Shown one piece after another: positions 17,363-26,236 of a stretch of 64,000 nucleotides of DNA (its first letter is position 1; every line of letters begins with the position of its first letter). A program made the translations under genes and the position numbers. The notes below the pieces were generated by a model. That model saw only the letters and a list, made by a program, of their open reading frames with translations, was not told where the DNA came from and searched no databases. Origin of the DNA: Mycolicibacterium lacusdiani (GTDB taxonomy: Bacteria; Actinomycetota; Actinomycetes; Mycobacteriales; Mycobacteriaceae); the NCBI RefSeq assembly GCF_021916785.1, contig NZ_JAKCFC010000004.1, forward strand, positions 474,973 to 538,972, read 5' to 3'.

Positions 17363-17793
17363 GGCTGCAGCGCAGCGTCGTCGCCGACGTCGACCAACAC
17401 GCGGTGTGGAAGCACGTCAGCGACCCGAACTGCTACCCCGAGTTCATGGCCAGCCTCGAACGCTGGGAGACGGTCACCGACGGCCCAGTCGGCGTGGGTT
17501 CGCGCTACACCGTGCACTGGAAGGTCGGCTCGGTGCCGATCGGCGGGGTGATCGAGATCGTCGAGTTCGACGAGGCCCGCGACCTCGCATGGATCGGCAT
17601 TACGGGCGTCACGATGCGGGGCCGTTTCCGGCTGCGGGACCATGGCGACGGCCGCACCAAGATCACCTTCCGGCTGGCCTACGAGGCACCGGGCGGTGTG
17701 CTGGGCCTGGTGGCCGACTGGGTCGCCGCACGCCAGGTCGGTCGCATCATGAACGAGACGGCGAAGCGGCTCAAGGCGCTCGTCGAGTCCTGA
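17359..17793 (+). CDS. SRPBCC (START/Bet v1-like) family protein
   Basis: This 144-residue protein has the polyketide-cyclase/SRPBCC pattern: an N-terminal strand with VVADVDQHAVWKHVSDP, followed by PEFMASLERWE, and a C-terminal helix ending RIMNETAKRLKALVES. These small cytoplasmic proteins form a hydrophobic cavity that binds lipids or aromatic compounds. The ATG overlaps the stop of the acyltransferase gene, so it may bind that enzyme's lipid substrate or product. No catalytic residues can be assigned. Confidence 0.82.
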   Translation: MRLQRSVVADVDQHAVWKHVSDPNCYPEFMASLERWETVTDGPVGVGSRYTVHWKVGSVPIGGVIEIVEFDEARDLAWIGITGVTMRGRFRLRDHGDGRTKITFRLAYEAPGGVLGLVADWVAARQVGRIMNETAKRLKALVES

Positions 17794-17896
17794 CCGCCAC
17801 ACCGTTTGAGCGCGTGCGCAGCGGCTATCTCGCCGGACGTCCGACTGGCTCCCGGCACGCGGCGTTGCGCACCGGCAAACACATCCGAGGTGCACG

Positions 17897-19429
17897 ATGA
17901 CCAACACCGACCCACCCCGGAGCGACGGCGCCTCGCTCGTGCCAGGGACGGTCGTCGCCAGGCGCTACCGACTCATCACCATGCGCGGATCGGCGCCGCG
18001 CCTCCAGTTCTGGGAGGCCATCGACGTCCCGAGCGGCCAGCACGTGGCGTTGACACTCGTCGACACCGCAGGGGTCATGCCCGTCGAGCAGGTCAACGAA
18101 GTCCTGTCGCGCACGTCGCGACTGCGGGGCATGCACGTGGTGGGCATCGCGCGCGTGCTGGACGTCGTGCACACCGGTGCCTTCGGCGTCGTTGCATGTG
18201 AATGGGTGCACGGCGGGTCGCTCCGCGAGGTGGTCGGTACCTCACCGTCGCCGTTGGCGGCTGCGGCGGCGATGGAGTCGCTGATCGTCGCCGCTGACAG
18301 TGGGCACCGGGCCGCCCTCGTGCTGGGCATCGACCACCCCGACCGGATCCGCATCAGCACCGACGGCCACGCCGTCCTCGCCTTCCCCGCCACCATGCCC
18401 GACGCCACGCGCGACGACGATCTGCGCGGCATCGGCGGCGTCCTGTACGCCCTGCTGGTCGATCGCTGGCCCCCGCAGGACCCGATGCCCGACGGGTGGA
18501 CGGCCGCCGATCTCACCCCGGCGGGCTGGCCGACCGAACCGGCGGAGATCGACCACGGCATCCCGTTCCTGATCTCGAGTGCGGCTGCCGGTCTCTTGCG
18601 GCCCGGCAGCGGAATCGGTTCGGCTGGAGACGTTCTGGGAATGCTTCGCCAGGGTCGAGCCGCCGCCGAACCGCAGTACCCAGGCGACGCACCAGTCGGC
18701 CTGCCGACCACCGAGCCCGGGCCTGGCGGCTATGCGGGCTTCCGCAACGTCGACACCGCAGAGCGGGAAGCGCAGGCGCGCCGGAAGCTGATGACGGCGG
18801 TGCTCGTAGGGGCGGCGGTGATGTTCGTCATCGCGGTGGCGTCCCTCGGGATGAGCGTCAACCGCATGCTCGGTGGACCCGAGGACATCGCCATCAACGC
18901 CGATGGGCTCGGCCTCGTTCCCACCACCCCTGCCGACGCGCCCCCCCCTGTCGCGCGTGAGGCTGCAGCGGCCGGAGCGCCCATTACGCCGGCCTCGGCC
19001 GCCGTCTTCTCACCCGACGGGTCGCCGGACAATCCGGGGGCGGCGGGCCAGGCCGTGGACGGCGATCCCGCGACCGCGTGGGCAACCGACCGGTACTACG
19101 ACGCCGATCCCTTCCCCGCGTTCAAGCAGGGGGTGGGGCTGCTCCTCGAGATGCCCCGGCCCGCCAACCTCGCTGCACTCACCATCGACGTGAAGGGCAG
19201 CGGCACCGTGGTCGAGATCCGTAGCGCCGACGGTCAACCCGGCAGTGTGGCCGACACCAAGAAGCTCGTCGACGCCACCACGCTGCAACCCGGATCGAAC
19301 CGCGTTCCGCTGTCCTCGGACGCCCAGGTCTCCACCGTGCTGGTGTGGATCACCAAGCTCGGCAGCACCAACGGCGACAACGTCGCCGAGATCTCCGAGA
19401 TCAAGGCGTTCACCACGGCACCTGCCTGA
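17897..19429 (+). CDS. Free-standing MviN-type pseudokinase with membrane anchor and discoidin-like ectodomain
   Basis: A 510-residue protein with a kinase-like fold at residues 20-255 but no catalytic residues: ALTLVD replaces the VAIK lysine strand, and there is no HRD or DFG. One transmembrane helix follows (about 298-320), then a Pro-rich linker and an outer discoidin-like domain (about 368-507) with FSPDGSPDNPGAAGQAVDGD. This order matches the C-terminal half of mycobacterial MviN (Rv3910 type), which in that protein is fused to the lipid II flippase and binds FhaA. Here the flippase part is absent. It could modulate cell-wall synthesis. The MviN resemblance is from memory of the family. 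Confidence 0.75.
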   Translation: MTNTDPPRSDGASLVPGTVVARRYRLITMRGSAPRLQFWEAIDVPSGQHVALTLVDTAGVMPVEQVNEVLSRTSRLRGMHVVGIARVLDVVHTGAFGVVACEWVHGGSLREVVGTSPSPLAAAAAMESLIVAADSGHRAALVLGIDHPDRIRISTDGHAVLAFPATMPDATRDDDLRGIGGVLYALLVDRWPPQDPMPDGWTAADLTPAGWPTEPAEIDHGIPFLISSAAAGLLRPGSGIGSAGDVLGMLRQGRAAAEPQYPGDAPVGLPTTEPGPGGYAGFRNVDTAEREAQARRKLMTAVLVGAAVMFVIAVASLGMSVNRMLGGPEDIAINADGLGLVPTTPADAPPPVAREAAAAGAPITPASAAVFSPDGSPDNPGAAGQAVDGDPATAWATDRYYDADPFPAFKQGVGLLLEMPRPANLAALTIDVKGSGTVVEIRSADGQPGSVADTKKLVDATTLQPGSNRVPLSSDAQVSTVLVWITKLGSTNGDNVAEISEIKAFTTAPA

Positions 19430-19481
19430 GCACGAGTGGCCGATACGTTTCGGCGTTGAGGCGCCGGGTAGCCGCGCTGAC

Positions 19482-20270
19482 ATGGCTGAATCAACGAAGC
19501 GAGCACTCATCACAGGAGCATCGAGCGGCATCGGCCTCGAGTTGGCCAAGCTGTTCGCCGACGACGGCTACGACCTCGTCATAGCAGCCGACGAAGCAGA
19601 AATACACGTTGCTGCGCAGGAACTCTCGGGACGTGGCGTCGAAGTCGAGGCAGTCGAGGTCGACCTGCGGACCGGGGATGGTGTGGCCTCGCTCTACCAA
19701 GCGGCCACCGACGGTGGCAAGGTCGTCGACGCGGTGGCGCTCAACGCCGGGGTGGGCCGGGGAGGCCGATTCGTCGACGGTGACCTGGCCGACGATCTCT
19801 CGATCGTCGACCTCAACGTGCGGTCGACGGTGCACCTGGCGAAGCTGGTGCTGCGCGACATGGCCGAACGGGGAACCGGGAAGGTGCTGTTCACGTCGTC
19901 CATCGCGGCGACGATGCCCGGGTCGAATCAGGCGGTCTACAACGCGTCGAAGTCGTTCGTCCAGTCCTTCGCCGAAGCGGTGCGCGACGAGATGCGCGAC
20001 AGCGACGTGACGGTGACGTCGCTCATGCCCGGCCCCACCGACACCAAGTTCTTCCAGCGCGGTGGCCTCGAGGACACCCCGCAGGCTCAGGTTCGCGACG
20101 ACGCGGCGAAGGTTGCCCGTCAGGGCTACGCCGCGCTGAAGCACAACCGGCAGAAGGTCGTTGCCTCCTCGCCGATGTCGAAGGCCATGGGCGTGATGAA
20201 CAAGTTCACGCCCGACGTGATCAAGGTACGGGCCAACCGGCTGATGGCAACGCCGATGGGCCGCAAGTAA
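19482..20270 (+). CDS. SDR family oxidoreductase
   Basis: A 262-residue SDR with ITGASSGIG (residues 10-18), LNAG in place of NNAG, a serine in FTSSIA and YNASK as catalytic tyrosine-lysine motif. The C-terminal extension (residues 210-262) with conserved VVASSPMSKAMG is typical of the DltE/YqjQ-like SDR group of actinobacteria. The ATG 19482 directly precedes the Rossmann strand. The substrate is unknown. It lies 63 bases before the PfpI gene on the same strand and may be co-transcribed. Confidence 0.88.
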   Translation: MAESTKRALITGASSGIGLELAKLFADDGYDLVIAADEAEIHVAAQELSGRGVEVEAVEVDLRTGDGVASLYQAATDGGKVVDAVALNAGVGRGGRFVDGDLADDLSIVDLNVRSTVHLAKLVLRDMAERGTGKVLFTSSIAATMPGSNQAVYNASKSFVQSFAEAVRDEMRDSDVTVTSLMPGPTDTKFFQRGGLEDTPQAQVRDDAAKVARQGYAALKHNRQKVVASSPMSKAMGVMNKFTPDVIKVRANRLMATPMGRK

Positions 20271-20333
20271 CCCAATGAATGCCTGTGGCCGCCAACGGGT
20301 AGGCCATGGATGACCCCACGATAGGAGAATCCC

Positions 20334-20891
20334 ATGCCAAATGAACTGCAGGGACGCAAGATCGCCATCCTCGCCGCTGACGGCGTCGAGAAGGTCGAGC
20401 TGGAGCAACCGCGGTCCGCGGTGCACGACGCCGGCGGGCAGACCGAGTTGCTGTCGCTGGAGTCCGGGGAGATCGAGGCGCGCAACCACGACCTCGAACC
20501 GGCGGGCAGCTTCCCGGTGGACCGGGTGGTCGGTGACGCCAGCGTCGAGGAGTTCGACGGCCTGATCCTGCCGGGCGGCACCGTCAACCCGGACAAGCTG
20601 CGTCTCGACGAGTCGGCAGTTGCGTTCGTGCGCAACTTCGTTCAGTCCGGCAAGCCCGTGGCCGCCATCTGTCACGGGCCGTGGACGCTCGTCGAGGCCG
20701 ACGTGGTGCGCGACCGGACCCTGACGTCGTACCCCAGCATCCGCACGGACCTCCGCAACGCGGGTGCCACGGTGGTGGACCAGGAGGTGTGCATCGACGG
20801 CAACCTGATCACCAGCCGGTCACCGAAGGACCTGCCCGCCTTCTGCCAGGCGATCACCGACCAGTTCGCGACTACGCCTGCCCACACCTGA
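20334..20891 (+). CDS. PfpI/DJ-1 family protein (type 1 glutamine amidotransferase-like)
   Basis: The 185-residue protein has the DJ-1/PfpI fold with the nucleophile elbow AICHGP (Cys113, His114) and GLILPGGTVNPDKLR around residues 76-90. Members act as proteases, glyoxalases or deglycases in stress. The start is well supported by AGGAGAATCCC before the ATG. It ends tail to tail with the AraC gene with a 20-base overlap. The precise reaction cannot be deduced. Confidence 0.88.
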   Translation: MPNELQGRKIAILAADGVEKVELEQPRSAVHDAGGQTELLSLESGEIEARNHDLEPAGSFPVDRVVGDASVEEFDGLILPGGTVNPDKLRLDESAVAFVRNFVQSGKPVAAICHGPWTLVEADVVRDRTLTSYPSIRTDLRNAGATVVDQEVCIDGNLITSRSPKDLPAFCQAITDQFATTPAHT

Positions 20892-21834
20892 CGCTGGCGC
20901 GGTAGCGCAGGGGTGACTGACCCACCTCGCGCTTGAAGGCGGTGCTGAACGCGCTCTCCGACGAGTAGCCGAGATCGGCGGCCAGTCGGCCGACTCGCAC
21001 GTCGCCGTCGCGAAGTGCCCGTTGCGCGAGCAACACTCGCCACCGGTGCAGGTAGGTCAGCGGCGGCACGCCGGCCGTGGTGCGAAAGCGCTCCGCGAAA
21101 GTCGTTCTGGACATGGTGGCCGCACGCGCCAGTTCATCGAGGCGCCAGGGTCTCCCGGGCTCGGCGTGCATCAGGAGCAGTGCCGGTCGCAACCGGTCGT
21201 CGGCCGCGAGGCGCAGCCATCCGGGCGGTTGCTTCGCCTGGTCGACGTAGGCGCGCAGTACCTCGAGCAGGAGCAGTTGCACGTACTGCCGGACGGCGAA
21301 CGCCGACCCGATCCGGTCGGCCGTCACCTCGTCGAACAGTCGGTAGAGGGTCCCGCGGAGATTGGTCGCCTCGGCCGCCGATGCCCGCACATGGGCCACC
21401 GGCGGCAGCGCCTGCAGCAGGATGCGGCCCGCCGGATTGAGGTGAATCCGACCACCGAGCACCACGTCATCGCCGTCCCGGTAGGCCTCGAGCACGCGGG
21501 TCGAGTCGAAGCGAGCGTCGGGCCGAACCTCGCGAGCCGGCCCCTCGCCGCCACCGCCACGGAGATCCATCGATGATCGACCGTTGAGCAGCGCCACGTC
21601 ACCGCCGTCGAGTCGGATCGGGTCATCGCGGCCGTCGACGGTCAGCCACGCACCCCCGCTCATGACCGCGATCAGCTTCAACGGCCCGTCGACCGCGCCG
21701 CCGGACACCCACGGGCCGCGCACCGCGAAACCGCCGGACACGACGCCGCTCACCTCGACGAGGTCGAACACTTCCGACAGCTGATCGTCACGCACTCTCG
21801 TACTATTGCGGAGAAAACCGGGACTGACAACCAT
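20872..21834 (-). CDS. AraC family regulator with cupin-type sensor (AraC_binding_2/cupin_6)
   Basis: The protein has an N-terminal cupin-like sensor (about residues 20-190) and a C-terminal pair of helix-turn-helices including MSRTTFAERFRTTAGVPPLTYLHRWR and LAADLGYSSESAFSTAFKREVGQSPLRYR. This architecture is common in activators of neighbouring oxidoreductase genes. It is divergent from the SDR at 21869, its likely target. The start could be ATG 21834 (320 residues) or GTG 21795 (307 residues), and neither has a clear ribosome-binding site. Confidence 0.88.
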   Translation of the reverse strand: MVVSPGFLRNSTRVRDDQLSEVFDLVEVSGVVSGGFAVRGPWVSGGAVDGPLKLIAVMSGGAWLTVDGRDDPIRLDGGDVALLNGRSSMDLRGGGGEGPAREVRPDARFDSTRVLEAYRDGDDVVLGGRIHLNPAGRILLQALPPVAHVRASAAEATNLRGTLYRLFDEVTADRIGSAFAVRQYVQLLLLEVLRAYVDQAKQPPGWLRLAADDRLRPALLLMHAEPGRPWRLDELARAATMSRTTFAERFRTTAGVPPLTYLHRWRVLLAQRALRDGDVRVGRLAADLGYSSESAFSTAFKREVGQSPLRYRASVRCGQA

Positions 21835-21868
21835 TCACAGTCCGCAACTCGGAGTGCAAGCTGAGTTC

Positions 21869-22852
21869 ATGACACACCAACAGCCCCTTGGCAGCCCATT
21901 CACCGCAGCATCGACGGCCACCGACATCCTCGAGGGCGCCGATCTGACGGGCACCAACGTCATCGTCACCGGCGGCCACGTCGGGCTCGGACTGGAGACC
22001 ACCCGAGCACTGAGCGCCGCGGGCGCCTCGGTCACGGTCGGCGCACGACATCCCGACCGCGCGGCCGCCGCCGTGGGGGACTTGAAGAACGTCGACGTCG
22101 GCGAACTCGACCTGGTGGATCCATCGTCGATCGACGACTTCGCGAACCGTTACCTGAGTTCCGATCGGCCACTGCACGTGCTGGTGAACAACGCAGGCAT
22201 CATGGGCGGCCCGCTAGTCCGCGACCACCGCGGCTACGAAGCGCAGTTCGCGACCAACCACCTCGGCCACTTCCAGCTGACTACGGCGCTGCTGCCCGCG
22301 CTGCGCGCCGCGTCCGGGGCGCGAGTGGTCAACGTGTCCTCCGGCGGCCACCACCTCTCCGACGTCCGCTGGGACGATCCGCACTTCACCGCCGACTACG
22401 ACGGCATGGTCGCCTACGGCCAGTCCAAGACGGCCAACGTCCTGTTCGCCGTCGAACTCGACCGGCGGTGGTCCGGCGACGGCATCCGCGGCTATGCCCT
22501 GCACCCAGGGATCGCGTACGGCACCAGCCTCGGGCCGTCGATCACCGACGAGGAGCTGCGCGCCATGGGAATCCTCGACGCCGAGGGCAGACCGATCGTC
22601 GATCCCGACCGTGAGTTGAAGACGCCCCAGCAGGCGGCGAGTACCAGCATCTTCGCGGCGACCAGCCCGTTGCTCGCCGACATCGGCGGTGTCTACCTCA
22701 AGGACAACGACGTCGCTCCGCTCGACAGCGCGTCGTTGACCACGGGGTTCGGCACCGAGCCGATCGTGCTGTCGGGGGTGGCCCCGCACGCGGTCGACCC
22801 GGAGTCGGCGCGCCGGCTCTGGGACCTCAGCGAGCAGCTGCTCACGGCTTAG
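21869..22852 (+). CDS. SDR family oxidoreductase (retinol dehydrogenase-like)
   Basis: The 327-residue protein has TGGHVGLG (residues 34-41), NNAG (107-110) and the catalytic YGQSK (Tyr183, Lys187), with the HLGHFQLT segment typical of retinol dehydrogenase/WW-oxidoreductase-like SDRs. The C-terminal extension follows LHPGIAYGTSLGP. The natural substrate is unknown. It is probably controlled by the divergent AraC regulator. ATG 21869 is preferred because the frame upstream overlaps the regulator start. Confidence 0.88.
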   Translation: MTHQQPLGSPFTAASTATDILEGADLTGTNVIVTGGHVGLGLETTRALSAAGASVTVGARHPDRAAAAVGDLKNVDVGELDLVDPSSIDDFANRYLSSDRPLHVLVNNAGIMGGPLVRDHRGYEAQFATNHLGHFQLTTALLPALRAASGARVVNVSSGGHHLSDVRWDDPHFTADYDGMVAYGQSKTANVLFAVELDRRWSGDGIRGYALHPGIAYGTSLGPSITDEELRAMGILDAEGRPIVDPDRELKTPQQAASTSIFAATSPLLADIGGVYLKDNDVAPLDSASLTTGFGTEPIVLSGVAPHAVDPESARRLWDLSEQLLTA

Positions 22853-23624
22853 CCCGCGTGCTCGACCAGGGCCGCTCGTTCTTCTCGCGGCGCGCCGCCT
22901 CGTCGGCCCGGTCCTTGGCCCAGAAGTCCTCGAACCGCTTCCCGGGATGGACGTTCGGCATGCGGTTCATCAGGCGGCTCAGCCACCGCGGCGGCGTCGC
23001 GGGCTCCCATTGCGGGAAGGCCCAACTCAGCGCAGCCATCGTCTTCAGCACCACGAACACCCCGAAGAACGCGTCCGGCGCGTCGGTGATCGCGATCGCA
23101 ACGAAGCCGAAGATGAGCGTCATGTGAACGACGATCACCCGGCTCACGGCCCTGTTGGCCAACTGCTCCATCTGCCAGAACGACCACCGACGCAGAGTCG
23201 ACAGGTCGACCAGGAAGTCCAGGACGAGGAACGCCACGACGCCGAGACACCCGAGTCCCACGCTGCGCCAAGAGACTTCCGCGAAGCCGGCCTGGCCGTT
23301 GTGGTTGAGGAGCAGCAGGATGACGCCCAGGAACACGGCATGGGCGGCGCTGAACGCCATGCTCACGATCAGGAACCCACTGAGGAATGACGACGTGCTC
23401 CCCGAGCGGCGATCGGTACTCGGCGCGTCGTACCTGAAGTGGCCGTGCCGTGGGGACCACCTCTGCTGCAGCAGCACTCGGGCGGCGATGAAGAGGCACG
23501 CCGCCACCGTTTCGAACCAGTAGACCGCGAGGGTGGTGGCCCCCGACCAGTCTTGGGTGAACCAGCCGACCACGGGGATGGCGATCAGGGCCAGCTGGGC
23601 AGGCAACTGGATGACCCGGTTCAC
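22842..23624 (-). CDS. Multi-pass membrane protein of the DUF6498 type
   Basis: The protein is about 260 residues with six predicted hydrophobic helices, beginning NRVIQLPAQLALIAIPVVGWF and followed by TTLAVYWFETVAACLFIAARV, a pattern seen in DUF6498 proteins. The charged C-terminus (KRFEDFWAKDRADEAARREKNERPW) is cytoplasmic in most models. GTG 23624 was chosen because the longer frame to 23717 would run into the divergent PLD-like gene and encodes unconvincing sequence. Function is unknown. It overlaps the SDR tail by 11 bases. Confidence 0.72.
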   Translation of the reverse strand: MNRVIQLPAQLALIAIPVVGWFTQDWSGATTLAVYWFETVAACLFIAARVLLQQRWSPRHGHFRYDAPSTDRRSGSTSSFLSGFLIVSMAFSAAHAVFLGVILLLLNHNGQAGFAEVSWRSVGLGCLGVVAFLVLDFLVDLSTLRRWSFWQMEQLANRAVSRVIVVHMTLIFGFVAIAITDAPDAFFGVFVVLKTMAALSWAFPQWEPATPPRWLSRLMNRMPNVHPGKRFEDFWAKDRADEAARREKNERPWSSTRAKP

Positions 23625-23706
23625 GGCGACATCGTCGCACGCCGGCACGCGCCATCTGTCGCAGTCGTGACACCTCGTCACGACCGCATCGCGGCAGGGC
23701 TGTCCT

Positions 23707-25218
23707 GTGGTAGACACTCGCTATGTTCGCGTGGAGCAGCCTGGACGAGCGCCGGTGCCCGACGATCGTCTGCTGAGTCCCGGTCTGACCTGCTGGCGCG
23801 TGGCGCCGGCGGGCCAGTTCGCTCCCATCGTCGACGGCGCCGACTACCTTCGTCACGTCAAGGAGACGATGCTGCGCGCCCGGCACCGAATCATGTTGAT
23901 CGGGTGGGACTTCGACGTCAGGGTCGAATTCGAGCTGGGTGAGAAGACGTTGCGCGGCCCCAACCAGCTCGCGGCCTTCCTGCACTGGCTGCTGTGGAAG
24001 CGGCCGTCCCTGCGGATCTACATGCTCAGATCGAATCTGCGGCTCCTGCCTGCGTTCGACGGCATGTGGTACGGAGTCGCCCCGGTCTCGCTGGTCAACC
24101 AGTTGAGTGCCAAGCGTCTCCATCTCGCGATGGATGGCGCACATCCGCTCGGTGCCGTTCACCACCAGAAGATCGTGGTGATCGACGACGCCGTGGCCTT
24201 CTGCGGTGGCATCGACCTCACCGTCGATCGATGGGACACCAGCGATCACCTGAGAGAGAATCCCCTGCGCAAGACGCGGGGCCGCGAGTACGGGCCGCGC
24301 CACGAGGTGGCGGCAGCCATGGACGGCGAGGCCGCGCGCGCCCTGGGTGAACAGGCCCGCGAGCGCTGGCAGACCGCCACCGGCCGCTCACTGCCTGCGA
24401 TCAACGTCGGCCACACCGTGTGGCCGTACCGGCTCAAGCCCGCACTGCGCGACGTCGACGTGGCCATCGCACGCACCCTGCCGACGCTGGAGAGCCGAGA
24501 CGAGGTGCGCGAAGTCGAAGCGTTGAACCTCGCCGCGATCGCCGCGGCACGGCACGTCATCTACCTCGAGAACCAGTACCTCGCGGCCCGCGACCTGGCC
24601 AACGCGCTTGCCCGCCGCTTGCGGGAGCCGGACGGCCCCGACGTGGTGATCATCTTGCCGCGCAGCAGTGAGAGCCGGCTGGAGCAGGAGGCGATGGACA
24701 GCGCACGTGCGCGTCTACTCCAAGTGCTATGGGCCGCAGACGAACACGGTCGGCTGGGGGTGTATTGGCCGGTGACCGAGGGCGCGCGGCCGGTGTACGT
24801 GCACTCCAAGATCGTGGTGTCCGACGACCGGCTGCTCAGGATCGGCTCGTCGAATCTGAACAACCGGTCGCTCGGCTTCGACAGCGAGTGCGACGTCGCC
24901 ATCGAGGCGCGCCCGGACGTGGCGGGCGACGACGAGGTCCGCCGCGTCATCGCCGGCATGCGCAACCGATTGGTGTCCGAGCACCTGGGGGTGTCGTCAG
25001 AGGCGTTCGAAACCGCTCTCGCGGAACGCAAGTCGTTCTTCAAGGCCGTGGAGAGTCTGCGCGGGAGTGGTCGAACGCTGCGAAAGTTCACCCGGCACAT
25101 GATTTCCGGTGAGGTGAGCCTGCTGGCGGAGAACGACTTCATGGACCCCGACCACGTGCCCCGGTCGTTGAGCGCGAGCCTGCAGCGCTTCATCGCGGGG
25201 CTGGCGCAGCGACCCTGA
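23707..25218 (+). CDS. Phospholipase D-like protein with two HKD motifs
   Basis: A protein of about 503 residues with two PLD active-site motifs: HHQKIVVIDD (His153, Lys155, Asp160) and HSKIVVSDD (His366, Lys368, Asp373), the second followed by GSSNLNNRS. No cardiolipin-synthase membrane helices or signal peptide are seen, so it is probably a cytosolic or membrane-associated phosphodiesterase or transphosphatidylase. GTG 23707 opens the longest frame and in-frame GTG codons follow at 23731 and 23755. It is divergent from the DUF6498-type gene. Confidence 0.85.
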   Translation: MVDTRYVRVEQPGRAPVPDDRLLSPGLTCWRVAPAGQFAPIVDGADYLRHVKETMLRARHRIMLIGWDFDVRVEFELGEKTLRGPNQLAAFLHWLLWKRPSLRIYMLRSNLRLLPAFDGMWYGVAPVSLVNQLSAKRLHLAMDGAHPLGAVHHQKIVVIDDAVAFCGGIDLTVDRWDTSDHLRENPLRKTRGREYGPRHEVAAAMDGEAARALGEQARERWQTATGRSLPAINVGHTVWPYRLKPALRDVDVAIARTLPTLESRDEVREVEALNLAAIAAARHVIYLENQYLAARDLANALARRLREPDGPDVVIILPRSSESRLEQEAMDSARARLLQVLWAADEHGRLGVYWPVTEGARPVYVHSKIVVSDDRLLRIGSSNLNNRSLGFDSECDVAIEARPDVAGDDEVRRVIAGMRNRLVSEHLGVSSEAFETALAERKSFFKAVESLRGSGRTLRKFTRHMISGEVSLLAENDFMDPDHVPRSLSASLQRFIAGLAQRP

Positions 25219-25323
25219 CGCACTCGCATGGTGGGCTGGCCCCGTTTCGCCGGGACCAGCCCGGGGTAGATAGGTCGAACTCGTCACCGGCCGGTGTGAC
25301 GGCAGGTGCGGGAGGAGAGCGCG

Positions 25324-26136
25324 GTGGCAGCGCCGCAGCGGCCGTTGGTCGATCGGGTCGTGCGCCATGGTGCCGTACACCGAGCAGCGAAGACGGGCTT
25401 CGTCGTCAGCGGAATGCTGCACCTGCTCATCGGTTACGTCATCACCAGAATCAACCTGGGGCGCGGGGGCAACGCCGATCCGTCTGGCGCCCTGGAGACG
25501 GTCGCGGCACGCAGCGACGGAGTGGTGATCCTGTGGGCCGTCGCGGTCGCACTCGTCCCGCTCACGGTGTGGCGTCTAACCGAGGCACTGCTTGGTTTGC
25601 ATCCCGCGGAGGGCGGCAGGGATCCGAACGACGCGAGCGTCGCCAGCAGGCTCAAGGCGCTCGGCCTGCTGGCCGTGTACTGCGGCGTCGGTTACACCAC
25701 GGTACGATTCGCCGTCGGCAGCCGTCAATCGAGCAGCGAACAGAACGCGGGGCTCAGTGCCATCCTCATGCAGACGGATTCGGGCCGGGTCGCGCTGGCC
25801 GGGGTCGGTGTGGTGGTGATGGTCGTCGGTGGCTATTTCGCCTACAAGGGAGCATCGCGGAACTTCCTTGCAGATCTGACGACGCCCGGCAACCCGGTGA
25901 TCGTCGTCCTTGGCGTCTACGGGTACGTGGCCGAGGGGATCGTGCTGTGCCTGACTGGTCTGCTGGTGATCGTCGCGGCGATACGCGTCGACCCGCAACA
26001 GGCGACCGGTCTCGACGCCGCGGTCAAGGCGCTGGGTGCGACGCAGGCCGGCAGTGTGTTGTTGACGTTCGCCGCACTGGGATTCGCCGCCTATGGCCTG
26101 TACAGCTTTGCGCTGGCCCGCTACGCACGGATGTGA
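25324..26136 (+). CDS. DUF1206 membrane protein
   Basis: The 270-residue protein has six predicted helices in three repeated pairs, with the DUF1206 markers KTGFVVSGMLHLLIGY, VYCGVGYTTVRFA and YVAEGIVLCLTG at equivalent places of each repeat. Function is unknown. GTG 25324 was chosen because GGAGGAG (25311-25317) is 6 bases upstream. An earlier in-frame GTG at 25306 lacks this. The stop codon lies inside the first copy of a direct repeat (26132-26161). Confidence 0.85.
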   Translation: MAAPQRPLVDRVVRHGAVHRAAKTGFVVSGMLHLLIGYVITRINLGRGGNADPSGALETVAARSDGVVILWAVAVALVPLTVWRLTEALLGLHPAEGGRDPNDASVASRLKALGLLAVYCGVGYTTVRFAVGSRQSSSEQNAGLSAILMQTDSGRVALAGVGVVVMVVGGYFAYKGASRNFLADLTTPGNPVIVVLGVYGYVAEGIVLCLTGLLVIVAAIRVDPQQATGLDAAVKALGATQAGSVLLTFAALGFAAYGLYSFALARYARM

Positions 26137-26161
26137 TCATGAAACGCGTTGTGTGATCATG
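26132..26161. repeat. Two TGTGATCATG direct repeats 20 bp apart upstream of the STAS-HATPase gene
   Basis: TGTGATCATG occurs at 26132-26141 and again at 26152-26161. Each copy contains the palindrome TGATCA. A 20-base period places both copies on the same face of the helix. They precede the STAS-HATPase gene by about 75 bases and could be a tandem protein-binding site. Confidence 0.4.
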
Positions 26162-26236
26162 TATTTCGCTACCGAAGATTGGCGCTAGCGGATGATCGAG
26201 CGCACACTGGATGAAAGGTAGGTTCCCGCAAATCGA

